From: Diplonema papillatum
Lineage: Eukaryota > Euglenozoa > Diplonemea > Diplonemida > Diplonemidae
Length of the DNA: 64,000 bases
Assembly (NCBI GenBank): GCA_030068145.1
Contig: JAPJBO010000047.1
Span: forward strand, 248,001-312,000
Direction of reading: 5' to 3'
A model generated the notes under the pieces. The model did no database searches, was not told the DNA's origin, and saw only the letters and a program-made list of their open reading frames with translations. The translations under genes and the position numbers were made by a program. Numbering within the stretch: position 1 is the stretch's first letter; every line of letters begins with the position of its first letter. Of this stretch, positions 51,315-60,462 are shown one piece after another.

Positions 51315-51742
51315 GGCATTCCATGCAAGTCACCGACACACACACACACTCACAGAGAACTGGCTGAACCGTATGATACCTGAGTGCCAGTGTTCCAGAA
51401 GCATCCATTGATACGTGGGAAACGGCAAGCCACCCAACGTTTTAAGTATCCATTGATGCATGAGGACTACGAACCCCGAAATTTCGCTCTTTTAACCACA
51501 AAGTCGTCACCGACGTCAACAGATTGATTGTCGGTACCCGCAACTAAATTCCAGGCCAACGAACGTGGATGGGTGCGAACAACGCGCGTCTCGTTTTTTC
51601 GCGGCCAAGACCCCCCCCCGCTGTCGTTGCGAGTCTGTTCAACCTTCTCGTTTGCCATGCTCCTTTTTCTGTTTTCGCACGTCGACCGGTCCGCCAAGTA
51701 CACTCCATTTACTCGATGACTGCCGCGATCAATTGCGCTGGA

Positions 51743-51890
51743 ACGATGCAGTCCCTGGGTTTGATCAACTTCCGGGCCCCCATACTAAGACAAACGAGCT
51801 CAGCTGTCAGATAGAGAACGATGCAGTCCCTGAATTTGATCAACTTCCGGGCCCCATACTAAGACCAACGAGCTCAGCTGTCAGATAGAC
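51743..51890 (+). repeat. Tandem pair of about 75-bp units
   Basis: Two copies of GATGCAGTCCCTG, TTTGATCAACTTCCGGGCCC, CATACTAAGAC, AACGAGCTCAGCTGTCAGAT, differing at few positions. They lie 540 bases before the VPS26C start. Confidence 0.9.
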
Positions 51891-51944
51891 GAGAGGATGC
51901 ATGCACTTCCGTCTGCACTCCCACCGCCTCGAATTATAGTTCTT

Positions 51945-52101
51945 CAGTCAGAACGCCCCCGGCTGCGCCACCATCGGTGCAACAATCATCGTTGACTGGG
52001 CCACGGCTCGCTCCGCGCCCACGGCGCAACGACTTACGCCCGCCGTAGTACGGGATAGTAGTGGGGCGACCGGATACTCCTCGGAGAGATGGTCCCTGCT
52101 C

Positions 52102-52131
<30 letters not shown>
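51945..52131 (+). repeat. Repeat F, copy 2 (upstream of VPS26C)
   Basis: Direct relative of 10351-10536. It ends in a perfect run of about 16 TC dinucleotides (52099-52132), where copy 1 has a shorter run. Confidence 0.9.
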
Positions 52132-52135
<4 letters not shown>

Positions 52136-52427
52136 TTGTGCGATTGTGCGACAGATAAGCTGTTGCAGAATTCCAACCTTGCTCTGGCTTTCCCCAAAAC
52201 GCACCAAACCTCCAAATTAGGCACGAGCAGATTCTGAGCGTCGTGTGGAGAGGTCTCAGGGGCGGAGTCCCGACTGAACTACCGAACTACCCTGGCTTTC
52301 ACTCTACTATACAAAAGGAAGAAATAAAAGTCGTCGGCAACAAAAGGAGCAGTGGGGTTATTGACGCATTTACGGTCGTCCACCACGGGAGGGGGGCGGG
52401 CAGTGTCCGGTTGACCAGCGCGGGAAA

Positions 52428-53378
52428 ATGGCGGTTATGAACATTCACATGGATCGGCCGGGTGTCCCGCCGGTGTACAGCAGCAGCGAGACTGTGAAGG
52501 GGGTCGTGACCGTGCAGTCGCCGAGCGCGCTGTCGGTCAGCGTCCTCTCCCTGCGCGCGGAAGGCACGGTGGCCCTGCAGCTGAGCCCGAAAGCGGTCGG
52601 CATCTTCGAGGCGTTCCACAACACCGTGAAGCCGCTCAAAGTGTTCGCCGTCGAAATCCCGCTCGTCACCGAGGAGAAGTTTCCGGAGGGCATGACCGAA
52701 ATCCCGTTCGAATTCGAGCTGAAAGTCCCGCCCGGCAGCGTCGGGTTCTTGGAAACGTACCACGGCGTATTCGTCGACGTCCAATACCAAGTCGTCGCTG
52801 ACCTCCAACGCGGCATGTTCGCAAAGAACCTGAGCTGCACGAAAGCTTTCGCTGTCCGCAACCCAGGACAGGCGTACAAGCCAGAGTTCGACACGCTGAA
52901 GGACCCCCTCCCATTCGTTTTAGAACCCACCACGCTACGCAACGTGAGAAAAACAAACCTCCCGCACGTCCCGCAATTCAAGATCACCGGCCAACTTGAC
53001 GCGTACCAGTGCGACATCTCGAAGCCGCTGACCGGGTATTTGAAGCTGGAGTCGTGCTCGCAGAAAATCAAGTCCATCGAGCTCCAGCTCGTGCGCGTCG
53101 AGTACTGCGCGGCGCAGGAGGCCGTCGCGAAGGAGGCGACCGAGATCCAGAACATCCAGATCGCCGACGGCAACGTGGTGGTGGGGCTCGATATCCCGCT
53201 GTACATGGTCTTCCCGCGGTGGTTCACGTGCCCGACACTCGTCGTCAACAACTTCAAGGTCGACTTCGAGGTGAACCTCGTCGTCCTGTTGGAAGACAAC
53301 CACCAGATCACCGAGAACTTCCCGATCAAGCTCTACCGCAGACACGACGACATCGAGGAGTACGCACCGAACCAGTGA
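52428..53378 (+). CDS. VPS26C: VPS26C (DSCR3), retriever complex subunit
   Basis: VPS26C, an arrestin-fold protein, is part of retriever, which with the CCC complex recycles membrane cargo from endosomes. A single exon encodes 316 residues, close to the roughly 300 of animal and plant proteins. Family landmarks appear in order: LRAEGTVALQLSPKAVGIFE, FHNTVKPL, EIPFEFEL, ETYHGVFVDVQY, PLTGYLKLES, SIELQLVRVEYC, EATEIQNIQIADG, IPLYMVFPRWFTCPTL and a terminal ITENFPIKLYR. These are specific to the C paralogue rather than VPS26A/B. ATG 52428 is the first in-frame ATG and is followed by a second Met at residue 4. No intron interrupts it. The organism therefore probably retains retriever. Confidence 0.95.
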   Translation: MAVMNIHMDRPGVPPVYSSSETVKGVVTVQSPSALSVSVLSLRAEGTVALQLSPKAVGIFEAFHNTVKPLKVFAVEIPLVTEEKFPEGMTEIPFEFELKVPPGSVGFLETYHGVFVDVQYQVVADLQRGMFAKNLSCTKAFAVRNPGQAYKPEFDTLKDPLPFVLEPTTLRNVRKTNLPHVPQFKITGQLDAYQCDISKPLTGYLKLESCSQKIKSIELQLVRVEYCAAQEAVAKEATEIQNIQIADGNVVVGLDIPLYMVFPRWFTCPTLVVNNFKVDFEVNLVVLLEDNHQITENFPIKLYRRHDDIEEYAPNQ

Positions 53379-53709
53379 CGAGCCGGCCGCCGTTCTTGCC
53401 AGTCGAAGACAGGCAAAACTACCTAGTGACACTAAACAGCGCAGTCCGACCGAAATACGGGGTTGTACGTCCCCGTCTCTAGCTCGTGGTCTCCACGGTT
53501 GTTCAACCGAACGCTGCTGTGGCTTCGGCTGGGACGTGAAGACAGTGGAGGTGTAGGGGATGCGCGCGTCCACGAAGCTACCAGCTTCGTGGCCAGCTTT
53601 CATCTGTCCCCGGTACCTCGCTGGGCGGGTGACCCCCAAAGTGGTGGAAATAGCTTGGCCATTAACCACGCCCATCAGCCAGGGGGTGGTTTTCCCGTTT
53701 TTTTTTGTG
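53379..53709. other. 3' flank of VPS26C
   Basis: No gene. A short inverted repeat, CACGAAGCTACCAGCTTCGTG (positions 53571-53591; 10-bp arms), could form a hairpin in a transcript. Confidence 0.5.
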
Positions 53710-53924
53710 TGAGCACCCGCTTTGTAGGAAATACTTGAGGAGACTGCCAGTTGCGATAGATCAAAGGAGGTAAATGTGCTGTAGCCCACACAAAACACAG
53801 GTAAATCTGGGTTTAGTGGCGGGCGTAAGCGTTCAACAAAAAAAGACCCACTTTGTAGTTGTATTGTTTTCTCCCCCTCTAGCCTCCTTCGAAATGAGCA
53901 CAAGGCAGTCCCTCGAGTATTTGT
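53710..53924 (+). mobile_element. Repeat C (MITE-like), copy 8
   Basis: The cleanest full-length copy: left terminus AAATACTTGAGGAGACTGCC, interior GATAGATCAAAGGAGGTAAA and GGTAAATCTGGGTTTAGTGG, right terminus CCCTCGAGTATTTG. It is very similar to 23649-23856, indicating recent activity. Confidence 0.85.
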
Positions 53925-54934
53925 TGGTTGCCTGGGCATGGTCTTGTCCAGGTGAAAACACATGCATAAGGTACCCCGAATCTTTGGAGTCAACTATTGT
54001 ACGATGAAGAGGGTCCAATCGTCAAGGCGACTTTGGAGTCAACCAATGTACAATGAAGGGGGTCAAACCGTCAATCTGGGCGTGGAATGGGGGTCCTGGG
54101 CAGTGCCCCCCGGACGGTATGGCACATTGAATTTGTGGCTCCAATGTAAAATCGCGCATGCATAGCATTTTCTTGTGTCTAACAAATGCAATTTGTCAAG
54201 AACAAAAACAGATCGATGGCAGCGTACTATCCTCCCTCCCGTTAGATGAACAAAACAGGTTTGAAGGAAGTGCGCACAAACAAAAGAAGCGCCAGATCCG
54301 TTTTTGACAAACGCGTACCGTTTACGTTAGAATGCAAAGAACTTGTGGCGATGACGTACTCCCTACTGAGTACTTTCTTCCGAAGCGTGTGCCGCTTTGG
54401 TGATGTCGTTTGGCCTCCGGCAAAGGGACCAAGGCAGGGCACTCATACACCTCAAAAACAAGACAAGCATACGGTACTTCAGCGTCGCTGCTGGCATCGT
54501 TCGCTGGTGCATCGCTTGGCAATAAGAAGCCAACAGTAGTTCCTAGTGGCTTTCAAAGAAAAGAGTGCGCCCCTCTAATTAATACTCTCGTTCTCTTGCC
54601 TGAAGCCTCTCGCCCGACACACGCGCAGGGCAAGTTGGCGAAAGCGGGGCCCTAGTGAAACGTTGTATCCTTTCCAAACGTGCATCTTGGTGCTTTCTTC
54701 GCTCAGTGATTCGAACTCGTCTGCTGCTTGTTCAATTCTTTCTCCGTTCTCCCTTTTGAGGCCCGTGCCGTATACCTAGCTCCCGCACCCCGCTAACGAA
54801 AAGCTGGAAATTCAGTGGCTTGCGTCACGGGACCGTCCAGCAGCCACAGGGACCAGAAACGGGAGTTCCTCTGCACCCCACACCCTTAGACGGAAAAGGG
54901 CTGCACTTGACATCGGACGAGTGCACACACGCGA
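53925..54934. other. Intergenic stretch
   Basis: 53995-54065 contains two copies of GGAGTCAAC.ATTGTACGATGAAGRGGGTC (a 45-bp direct repeat). No gene recognised in the remaining sequence. Confidence 0.45.
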
Positions 54935-55670
54935 ATCACTTCGTTGTAGCAAATTCGGCGTAGCATGCTAAGCCATCGCTGAAGAGCATCGGCACACCGC
55001 ATTTATGAATCGACGCAGGTACACCGCGCGGCGGCAGTCACCTAGTTGTAGCCAATTCGGCGTAGCATGTTAAGCCATCGCCGAAGGGCATCGGCACACC
55101 GCAGTTATGAATCGACGCAGGTACACCGCGCGGCGGCAGTCACCTAGTTGTAGCCAATTCGGCGTAGCATGTTAAGCCATCGCCGAAGGGCATCGGCACA
55201 CCGCATTTATGAATCGACGCAGGTACACCGCGCGGCGGCAGTCACCTAGTTGTAGCCAATTCGGCGCAGCATGTTAAGCCATCGCCGTAGGGCATCGGCA
55301 CACCGCAGTTATGAATCGACGCAGGTACACCGCGCGGCGGCAGTCACCTAGTTGTAGCCAATTCGGCGCAGCATGTTAAGCCATCGCCGTAGGGCATCGG
55401 CACACCGCAGTTATGAATCGACGCAGGTACACCGCGCGGCGGCAGTCACCTAGTTGTAGCCAATTCGGCGTAGCATGTTAAGCCATCGCCGAAGGGCATC
55501 GGCACACCGCAGTTATGAATCGACGCAGGTACACCGCGCGGCGGCAGTCCCCTCGTTGTAGCCACACAATTCGGCGCAGCATTCTAAGCCATTGCCCAAG
55601 GGCATCGGCACACCGCATTTCTTTCTGAATCAGAAACCAACGCAGGCCACACCGCGCGGCGGCAAGCCAG
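54935..55670 (+). repeat. 102-bp tandem array upstream of the choline-transporter-like gene
   Basis: About seven units carry GTTGTAGCCAATTCGGCG, TAGCATGTTAAGCCATCGCC, GGGCATCGGCACACCGCA, GAATCGACGCAGGTACACCG and CGCGGCGGCAGTCACC. The central units are almost identical; the first and last are diverged. The last unit merges into the gene's leader about 110 bases before the ATG. It could be a multiplied promoter or 5'-UTR module. Confidence 0.95.
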
Positions 55671-55776
55671 CGGCGAGAACAGCAAGGAAAAAGGAAGATA
55701 TCCATGCCATGCCTGCACAACCGCGCGTTCAACGCCAGCGCCCGTGGCGTCGTGGCGGCGGGGTTCGTTGACCGGC

Positions 55777-57942
55777 ATGGCGGACGCCCCTCTGGACCGG
55801 CTGGATTCTGATGCAGGCGAGGCAATCTTCGACAGCAGGCGCTGGCGCGAGGTGCAGAAGACCGGCATCCCGGGAGAATTCGAGCGGGTCCTCCCGGATA
55901 CCGTACTGTGCACCGACGGTCTGTCGGTGCTGTGGCTCCTCGCCGCCGTGCTGTTGTACGCCGGCCTCTGCTATCTGGCCGCGCAAGACGTGAGCCGCGG
56001 CGTTTGGTCGACGGAGCCGGCGTACGACTACGAGCGCAACGCGTGCGGCGTCCCGCCGCTGGCGGGTCGCCGGTTTTTGTACGCGCCCCTCCCCACGCGG
56101 CCACTGGTCCCGCTTTGCGTGGAGGGCTGCCCCGGCACCGGGTCCGTCGTGTGCCGAAACGGGTACGCGGGCAACGGCACGGGGGGGCTGGGCGGCGCGA
56201 TCTCGAAGCGAGAGTGCTTCACGGTGGAATACAGCTCGGAAGCTGTATTCGACCGATGCATTCCGACCAGCCGGGTACATTGGAACCAAACAGAGGTCCA
56301 CGCAACCCTCGAAGGGAGTGATCCCGTGACCGTGTCAACGGACGCGATCACCTCCCAGCTCCTCGGCGGCGTTCTACAGGCAAGCCTCCTCGAGCTTCCT
56401 GCTGCGCTCCGCCCGGCGGCCGCCGCCTTCGCGGCGGCCTTCGCCACGTCGCTGCTCTGGCTGCTCGCCCTGTCGACGGCGTCGCCGCTGCCGCGGCGGG
56501 GCCGGGCTGTCTGCCTAGGGCTGCCCGGGTTCGGCGTCGTGGCCGCGGTGCTGGCGGCCGGGGGGGCGTTCTTCGGGGAAGGCAGCCGCCGCGTGCCCTA
56601 TGTCGGCGACGGCGGCGCCGGCGAGGAGCCGGCCGGCGGCGTCGACGCGTCATGGGCATATGCGGTGGGCTGCGGGCTCCTGGTCTGCGCGGCGGCGTGG
56701 TTTTCGGGGTGCATGGCGCTGCGGTGCGGCCGCTGGGGCAGTGCGGGCGTGGCGGTTGACCTATTGGCGCCGCTGACCGGGGGTTTGCGGGAGGGTCCCG
56801 GAATCGCGCTCACGACCGTGTTGCTGATGCTGGTGCAGATTTCAGTGCTGGTGGTCGGAGCCGCCGTTCTGCTCCAGCTGGCATCGAAACGAATCCTCGC
56901 CGTTTCCACCGTCCAGCTCCCGCACCTTGACGGCGACGCCACGGAGTACACGACGTATTCCGTGACCACAGCTTCTGTGAACATGTGGTGGCAGCTGCTT
57001 CACCCGGTCAATCTGGGGCTCACCTTGTTTCTCTTCAACTTCGTCGGGTCCTGCTCTGCGTTCCACCTGGTCCATGCGACCGCCTTCTGGTACTTTTCAG
57101 CCCGGACGCCCGGGAGTCCGACGCTTTCCGCGCCTGTATTGTTCTTGTCCCCCGTGTTTTGGAAGCGCCTGGGCACCGTCGCTGCGTCGGCGGCCGCGGC
57201 GTCGTTCCTCCCGCCCGCGGTGCTCCTGCGGTCGGCGGCCGGATGCCGGGGGGGGAAGGCCGGGCGCGGGCTCGTGCGGGCGCTTCCGGAGAAGGGCTGC
57301 TTCGCGTTCACGCTGCTTTTCGGGTGCGACTGGGGGTCCGCGGCACGGTTGTTTGCGGGGGTAGAGGCGCTGGACTCGCCGCTGCGGCCGGTGGCCGAAG
57401 GCGTTGCCACGCTCCGGGCGTGCTTGTCCATCAGCAAGGTCTTCTGCTCGGTCGCGACCTCCGTCGCGCTGTGGGTGCCGCTGGTCCGAAACTCCGGGTT
57501 CCCCGTCGGGCTGGCGCCGTTCGCGGCCATGGTCGTCGCGTCGTACGCCGCTTCTTTCCTCGTTATCGGGCCCGTCTCCACAGCCGCCGACGCCACGCTT
57601 CTCCTCTTCCTCATCGAATCCTCCGCCGTCCTCCCGACCTCCGACTCGACCCCCATTCGCGCCCCATCCCCGCTGCTCGGCCTCGTCTGGTCCCGGGAAG
57701 GCGGGGTGCGTCCTGCCGGAAACCCGCCGCCGGCGGCCTTCATGCCGCAAGCGGTCGAAGGCTACCCGTTGCAGACGCCCGAGATCGTCGACCTGTCCGA
57801 AGAAGAGCCGTCGGCCGGCGCGGCCGAGGGTTTCGGGGTCGAAAGCGTCTCGCGTGCGGGGTCCCGCGTCAACTCGTCGGCTCGCGAGGCCTGGAGCGAT
57901 GTCGAGATGACTAAGAGCGATGGCACAGCGGTGCTATCTTGA
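55777..57942 (+). CDS. Choline-transporter-like protein (CTL/SLC44 family)
   Basis: CTL proteins are multi-pass membrane proteins; animal members carry choline or ethanolamine. A single exon encodes 721 residues, within the usual 600-750. TM1 is at about residues 49-68. The following outer loop has the family's Cys pattern (YERNACG, then LCVEGCPGTGSVVCR). Many hydrophobic segments follow (about nine more). The C-terminal CTL domain shows LFNFVGSCSAFHLVHATAFW then YFSARTPGSPTLS, a VFWKRLGTVAASA region and ISKVFCSVATSVALW. The start is ATG 55777; a GTG upstream in frame is not needed. Directly downstream lie two copies of the last 70 or so codons, and upstream is a 102-bp tandem array. Substrate cannot be inferred. 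Confidence 0.75.
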   Translation: MADAPLDRLDSDAGEAIFDSRRWREVQKTGIPGEFERVLPDTVLCTDGLSVLWLLAAVLLYAGLCYLAAQDVSRGVWSTEPAYDYERNACGVPPLAGRRFLYAPLPTRPLVPLCVEGCPGTGSVVCRNGYAGNGTGGLGGAISKRECFTVEYSSEAVFDRCIPTSRVHWNQTEVHATLEGSDPVTVSTDAITSQLLGGVLQASLLELPAALRPAAAAFAAAFATSLLWLLALSTASPLPRRGRAVCLGLPGFGVVAAVLAAGGAFFGEGSRRVPYVGDGGAGEEPAGGVDASWAYAVGCGLLVCAAAWFSGCMALRCGRWGSAGVAVDLLAPLTGGLREGPGIALTTVLLMLVQISVLVVGAAVLLQLASKRILAVSTVQLPHLDGDATEYTTYSVTTASVNMWWQLLHPVNLGLTLFLFNFVGSCSAFHLVHATAFWYFSARTPGSPTLSAPVLFLSPVFWKRLGTVAASAAAASFLPPAVLLRSAAGCRGGKAGRGLVRALPEKGCFAFTLLFGCDWGSAARLFAGVEALDSPLRPVAEGVATLRACLSISKVFCSVATSVALWVPLVRNSGFPVGLAPFAAMVVASYAASFLVIGPVSTAADATLLLFLIESSAVLPTSDSTPIRAPSPLLGLVWSREGGVRPAGNPPPAAFMPQAVEGYPLQTPEIVDLSEEEPSAGAAEGFGVESVSRAGSRVNSSAREAWSDVEMTKSDGTAVLS

Positions 57943-58440
57943 AAAACGACATCCCGCCTCGCTTCCTTTGCTCATTCTTCTCCGCTGCTGGACCTCACCG
58001 GTTCATGCCGCAAGCGGTTGAAGGCTACTCGTTGCAGGCTCCTGAGATCGTCGACCTGTCCGAAGAAGCCGTCGGCCGGCGCGGTCGAGGGTTTTGGGGT
58101 GGAAAGCGTCTCGCGTGCGGTCCCGCGTCAACTCGTCGGCTCGCGAGGCCTGGAGCGATGTCGAGATGACTAAGAGCGATGGCACAGCGGTGCTATCTTG
58201 AAAAACGACATCCCGCCTCGCTTCCTTTGCTCATTCTTCTCCGCTGCTGGACCTCACCGGTTCATGCCGCAAGCGGTTGAAGGCTACTCGTTGCAGGCTC
58301 CTGAGATCGTCGACCTGTCCGAAGAAGCCGTCGGCCGGCGCGGTCGAGGGTTTTGGGGTGGAAAGCGTCTCGCGTGCGGTCCCGCGTCAACTCGTCGGCT
58401 CGCGAGGCCTGGAGCGATGTCGCCTCCCAAGCCCACAAGG
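57943..58440 (+). repeat. Two tandem copies of the 3' end of the choline-transporter-like gene
   Basis: A unit of about 259 bp (57940-58198, then 58199-58417 and onward) begins TGAAAAACGACATCCCGCCT and includes a copy of the last coding part (ATGCCGCAAGCGGTTGAAGG to GCCTGGAGCGATGTCGAGAT). The two copies are identical as far as I can see until the second leaves the pattern at CGATGTCG. Relative to the gene they lack 6 bases in GAAGAAGCC and 4 in GCGTGCGGTCCC, so they are not in the parental frame throughout. Confidence 0.9.
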
Positions 58441-59251
58441 AGATCGGCTAGTCGTGTGCGCCCGCGCGGGTCCTTTTGCACCGGGCAACGTACCGAGAGT
58501 GGTACCGCCCCCACGGGCGACCTTCTTTCCGGCATCGCTCCAACGTTTTCCGCGAGCAGCACGCGAGCAATTGTTATTATTCGACCCTTCCCTTTCCTCT
58601 AAGCATCTATAAACCTTTGCGGTGGTGAGAGAAAGACACCGCAAGTCCATTCCTTGACGCAGAAAGACACTACGGCGGACCAGCCCTTCGTTGCTTGACA
58701 CACACCCTTGCGACGCAGAAAGACACCGATAATACATCTTCCACTGTTGTTTGCACGTGAAAGTCCCTCCGGGGTCTGTGCTCCAAGCCAGATGAAGCGA
58801 AGTTGTGCACGTCTCCCCCCAAAAGGTTGCGCCCTTGCAAGTCATCCTGCGTTCATTTCCATGCACGCGGGCATCACATCATGCACCAATTTACTTCATA
58901 TAGGTTTTCTGCGCGTTTCATGCCGTTGCTGGCTTCATTTGACGGTACCCGTTTCAGTGCAGCAGTGGGGATGACACCCTAGGCCTCGCACATGTTGATG
59001 TTGCTGGGTAGAGGCCATCACACTGTTGACAGCCCAAGATCAATACGTCCTCTTTGGCGACGCCTAGCATATTGCGGTTTCAGCCCGCGTGGGCCTCGTA
59101 CTTGAAAGCTGAAGGATCACCTGCAACCAGAAACCTTTCCCCCCCAGGTGAACATCCCATGAAAGTAACAGTGTTGACTTAGACCGATACGGGCTACATG
59201 GCAACCCCTGCTCAACATGTATGCACGTGGGGCGGCCCAGTGCCATTCATT
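58441..59251. other. Intergenic stretch
   Basis: 58569-58590 holds a lone Repeat R right end (TTATTATTCGACCC). 58625-58740 repeats GACGCAGAAAGACAC three times at irregular spacing. 59186-59245 resembles 8519-8570 (GGGCTACATGGCAACCCCTG). No gene recognised. Confidence 0.45.
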
Positions 59252-59356
59252 GCGAATGTGTTCGTGGTGTCGGTCGCAGGAGTCTTTTTTGGCTAGCCAA
59301 AGAGAGTAAAAGAGTGAAAGAGTACGTACAGTAGTGAGTAGAGAAGAGAACGAGTG
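59252..59356 (+). repeat. Repeat K, copy 2
   Basis: Direct relative of 45509-45600, including GTGTTCGTGGTGTCGGTCGC and GAAAGAGTACGTACAGTAGT. It lies about 175 bases before the TauE/SafE start; copy 1 lies about 100 bases before an intron acceptor. This raises the possibility that an upstream intron ends here too. Confidence 0.8.
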
Positions 59357-59529
59357 TAAAAGAAAGGAGGTAGCACGGACTACCAGACCAGCGGAGACCA
59401 CCGCAAAAAAGAAATATTTTCCCTTACCTTATCCCACAAAACCAGCACAAATAACAACGTCCCCCCCCAGGAGAAACACCCGCACATCAAACACAAGAAA
59501 AAGAAGCCAAGAAGCAAACCCCAAAAGGC

Positions 59530-60462
59530 ATGCAAACAGTATGGCGCACCCAATCCCGCTTGCGCAAGGGGACCGAGTTTTATATGCGGTTCCGGGGAAG
59601 CCGGGCGGCAGGCGCGCACGTGCACCGAGAGTTGCCCGTGCACGTTAAGGTGAACGACACCGGGATCGACGTGTCGAGTGTCCTGCGCGGAGGGGGGGTT
59701 GGGTTTGCCACCGGGTTGATGGGTTCCATGGCTGGGTTGGGCGGGGGCCCGTTTTGCGTGCCGTTGCTCGGATACGCGGTGGGGCTGACGCATCAGCAGT
59801 GCATCGGAACGTCGCTGGTGTGCGCGCTGTCCACGCTGACCGTCGGAGGCGTCACCACGTACCTTGCCGCCGGCAGCCCGGTCTCTGTGTTGCCCATCGC
59901 GGTCCTCGCAGCCATCGCCCCCGTGTTCGGGTACGCGGCGTCAACCCGGTGCCGGCACATCGCCGACGCCTCGCTGAAGCGGCTTTTCGCCTTCTTCCTC
60001 TTGGGTTCGGCGGGCATGGTGTTCGGGCGGGTCCTGATTTGGAACGGAACCGAAGAGTCAACGAACCCTACCAAACAGCTACTTCGATCCATGGTGGCCA
60101 CCCCGGAGGGTACCATCGCTTTCCACGCCGTTCTCGCAGCCGTAGCAGGGACGTGTAGCGGCCTGCTAGGCATCGCTGGGGGATCGGTGGTGGTGCCCCT
60201 GATGTCGCTGGCGGATGTGGCCTCCTGGCAGGCCATCACCACGACTTCACTCATCTCGATGATTCCGACGTCGCTCGCGTCGTTGTCCGCCCACTACAGG
60301 ATGGGGAACGTAGTTCGACCGCTAGTTCCTTCGCTGGTTGTCGGAACCTGCGTTGGCGCCTTCACCGGGCCCAAGTTGCTGGCAAACGTCGACGAAGACA
60401 CCCGAAAGCTTGTGTGTGCCACAGTTCTGCTCGTTACTTCCATCGTCATGTTCGTGAAGTGA
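59530..60462 (+). CDS. TauE/SafE-family anion permease (predicted sulfite/sulfur-compound exporter)
   Basis: TauE/SafE proteins are two-repeat membrane permeases linked in bacteria to export of sulfite, sulfoacetate or related anions; eukaryotic roles are less clear. 310 residues, in the family's usual range. The first repeat has the glycine signature GLMGSMAGLGGGPFCVPLL (about residues 62-80) followed by LTHQQCIGTSL. The second has CSGLLGIAGGSVVVPLM and the WQAITTTSLISMIPTS counterpart. Seven to eight hydrophobic helices are visible. The first 45 residues are basic and could be a targeting or cytosolic leader. The frame is open upstream of ATG 59530 to a CCCCCCCAG acceptor-like site at about 59460-59470, so an earlier exon is possible. 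Confidence 0.8.
   Translation: MQTVWRTQSRLRKGTEFYMRFRGSRAAGAHVHRELPVHVKVNDTGIDVSSVLRGGGVGFATGLMGSMAGLGGGPFCVPLLGYAVGLTHQQCIGTSLVCALSTLTVGGVTTYLAAGSPVSVLPIAVLAAIAPVFGYAASTRCRHIADASLKRLFAFFLLGSAGMVFGRVLIWNGTEESTNPTKQLLRSMVATPEGTIAFHAVLAAVAGTCSGLLGIAGGSVVVPLMSLADVASWQAITTTSLISMIPTSLASLSAHYRMGNVVRPLVPSLVVGTCVGAFTGPKLLANVDEDTRKLVCATVLLVTSIVMFVK

Noticed and set aside
55744-55776. Upstream GTG start for the choline-transporter-like protein
   Set aside because: GTG is not a normal nuclear start; ATG 55777 follows in frame and gives a typical length.
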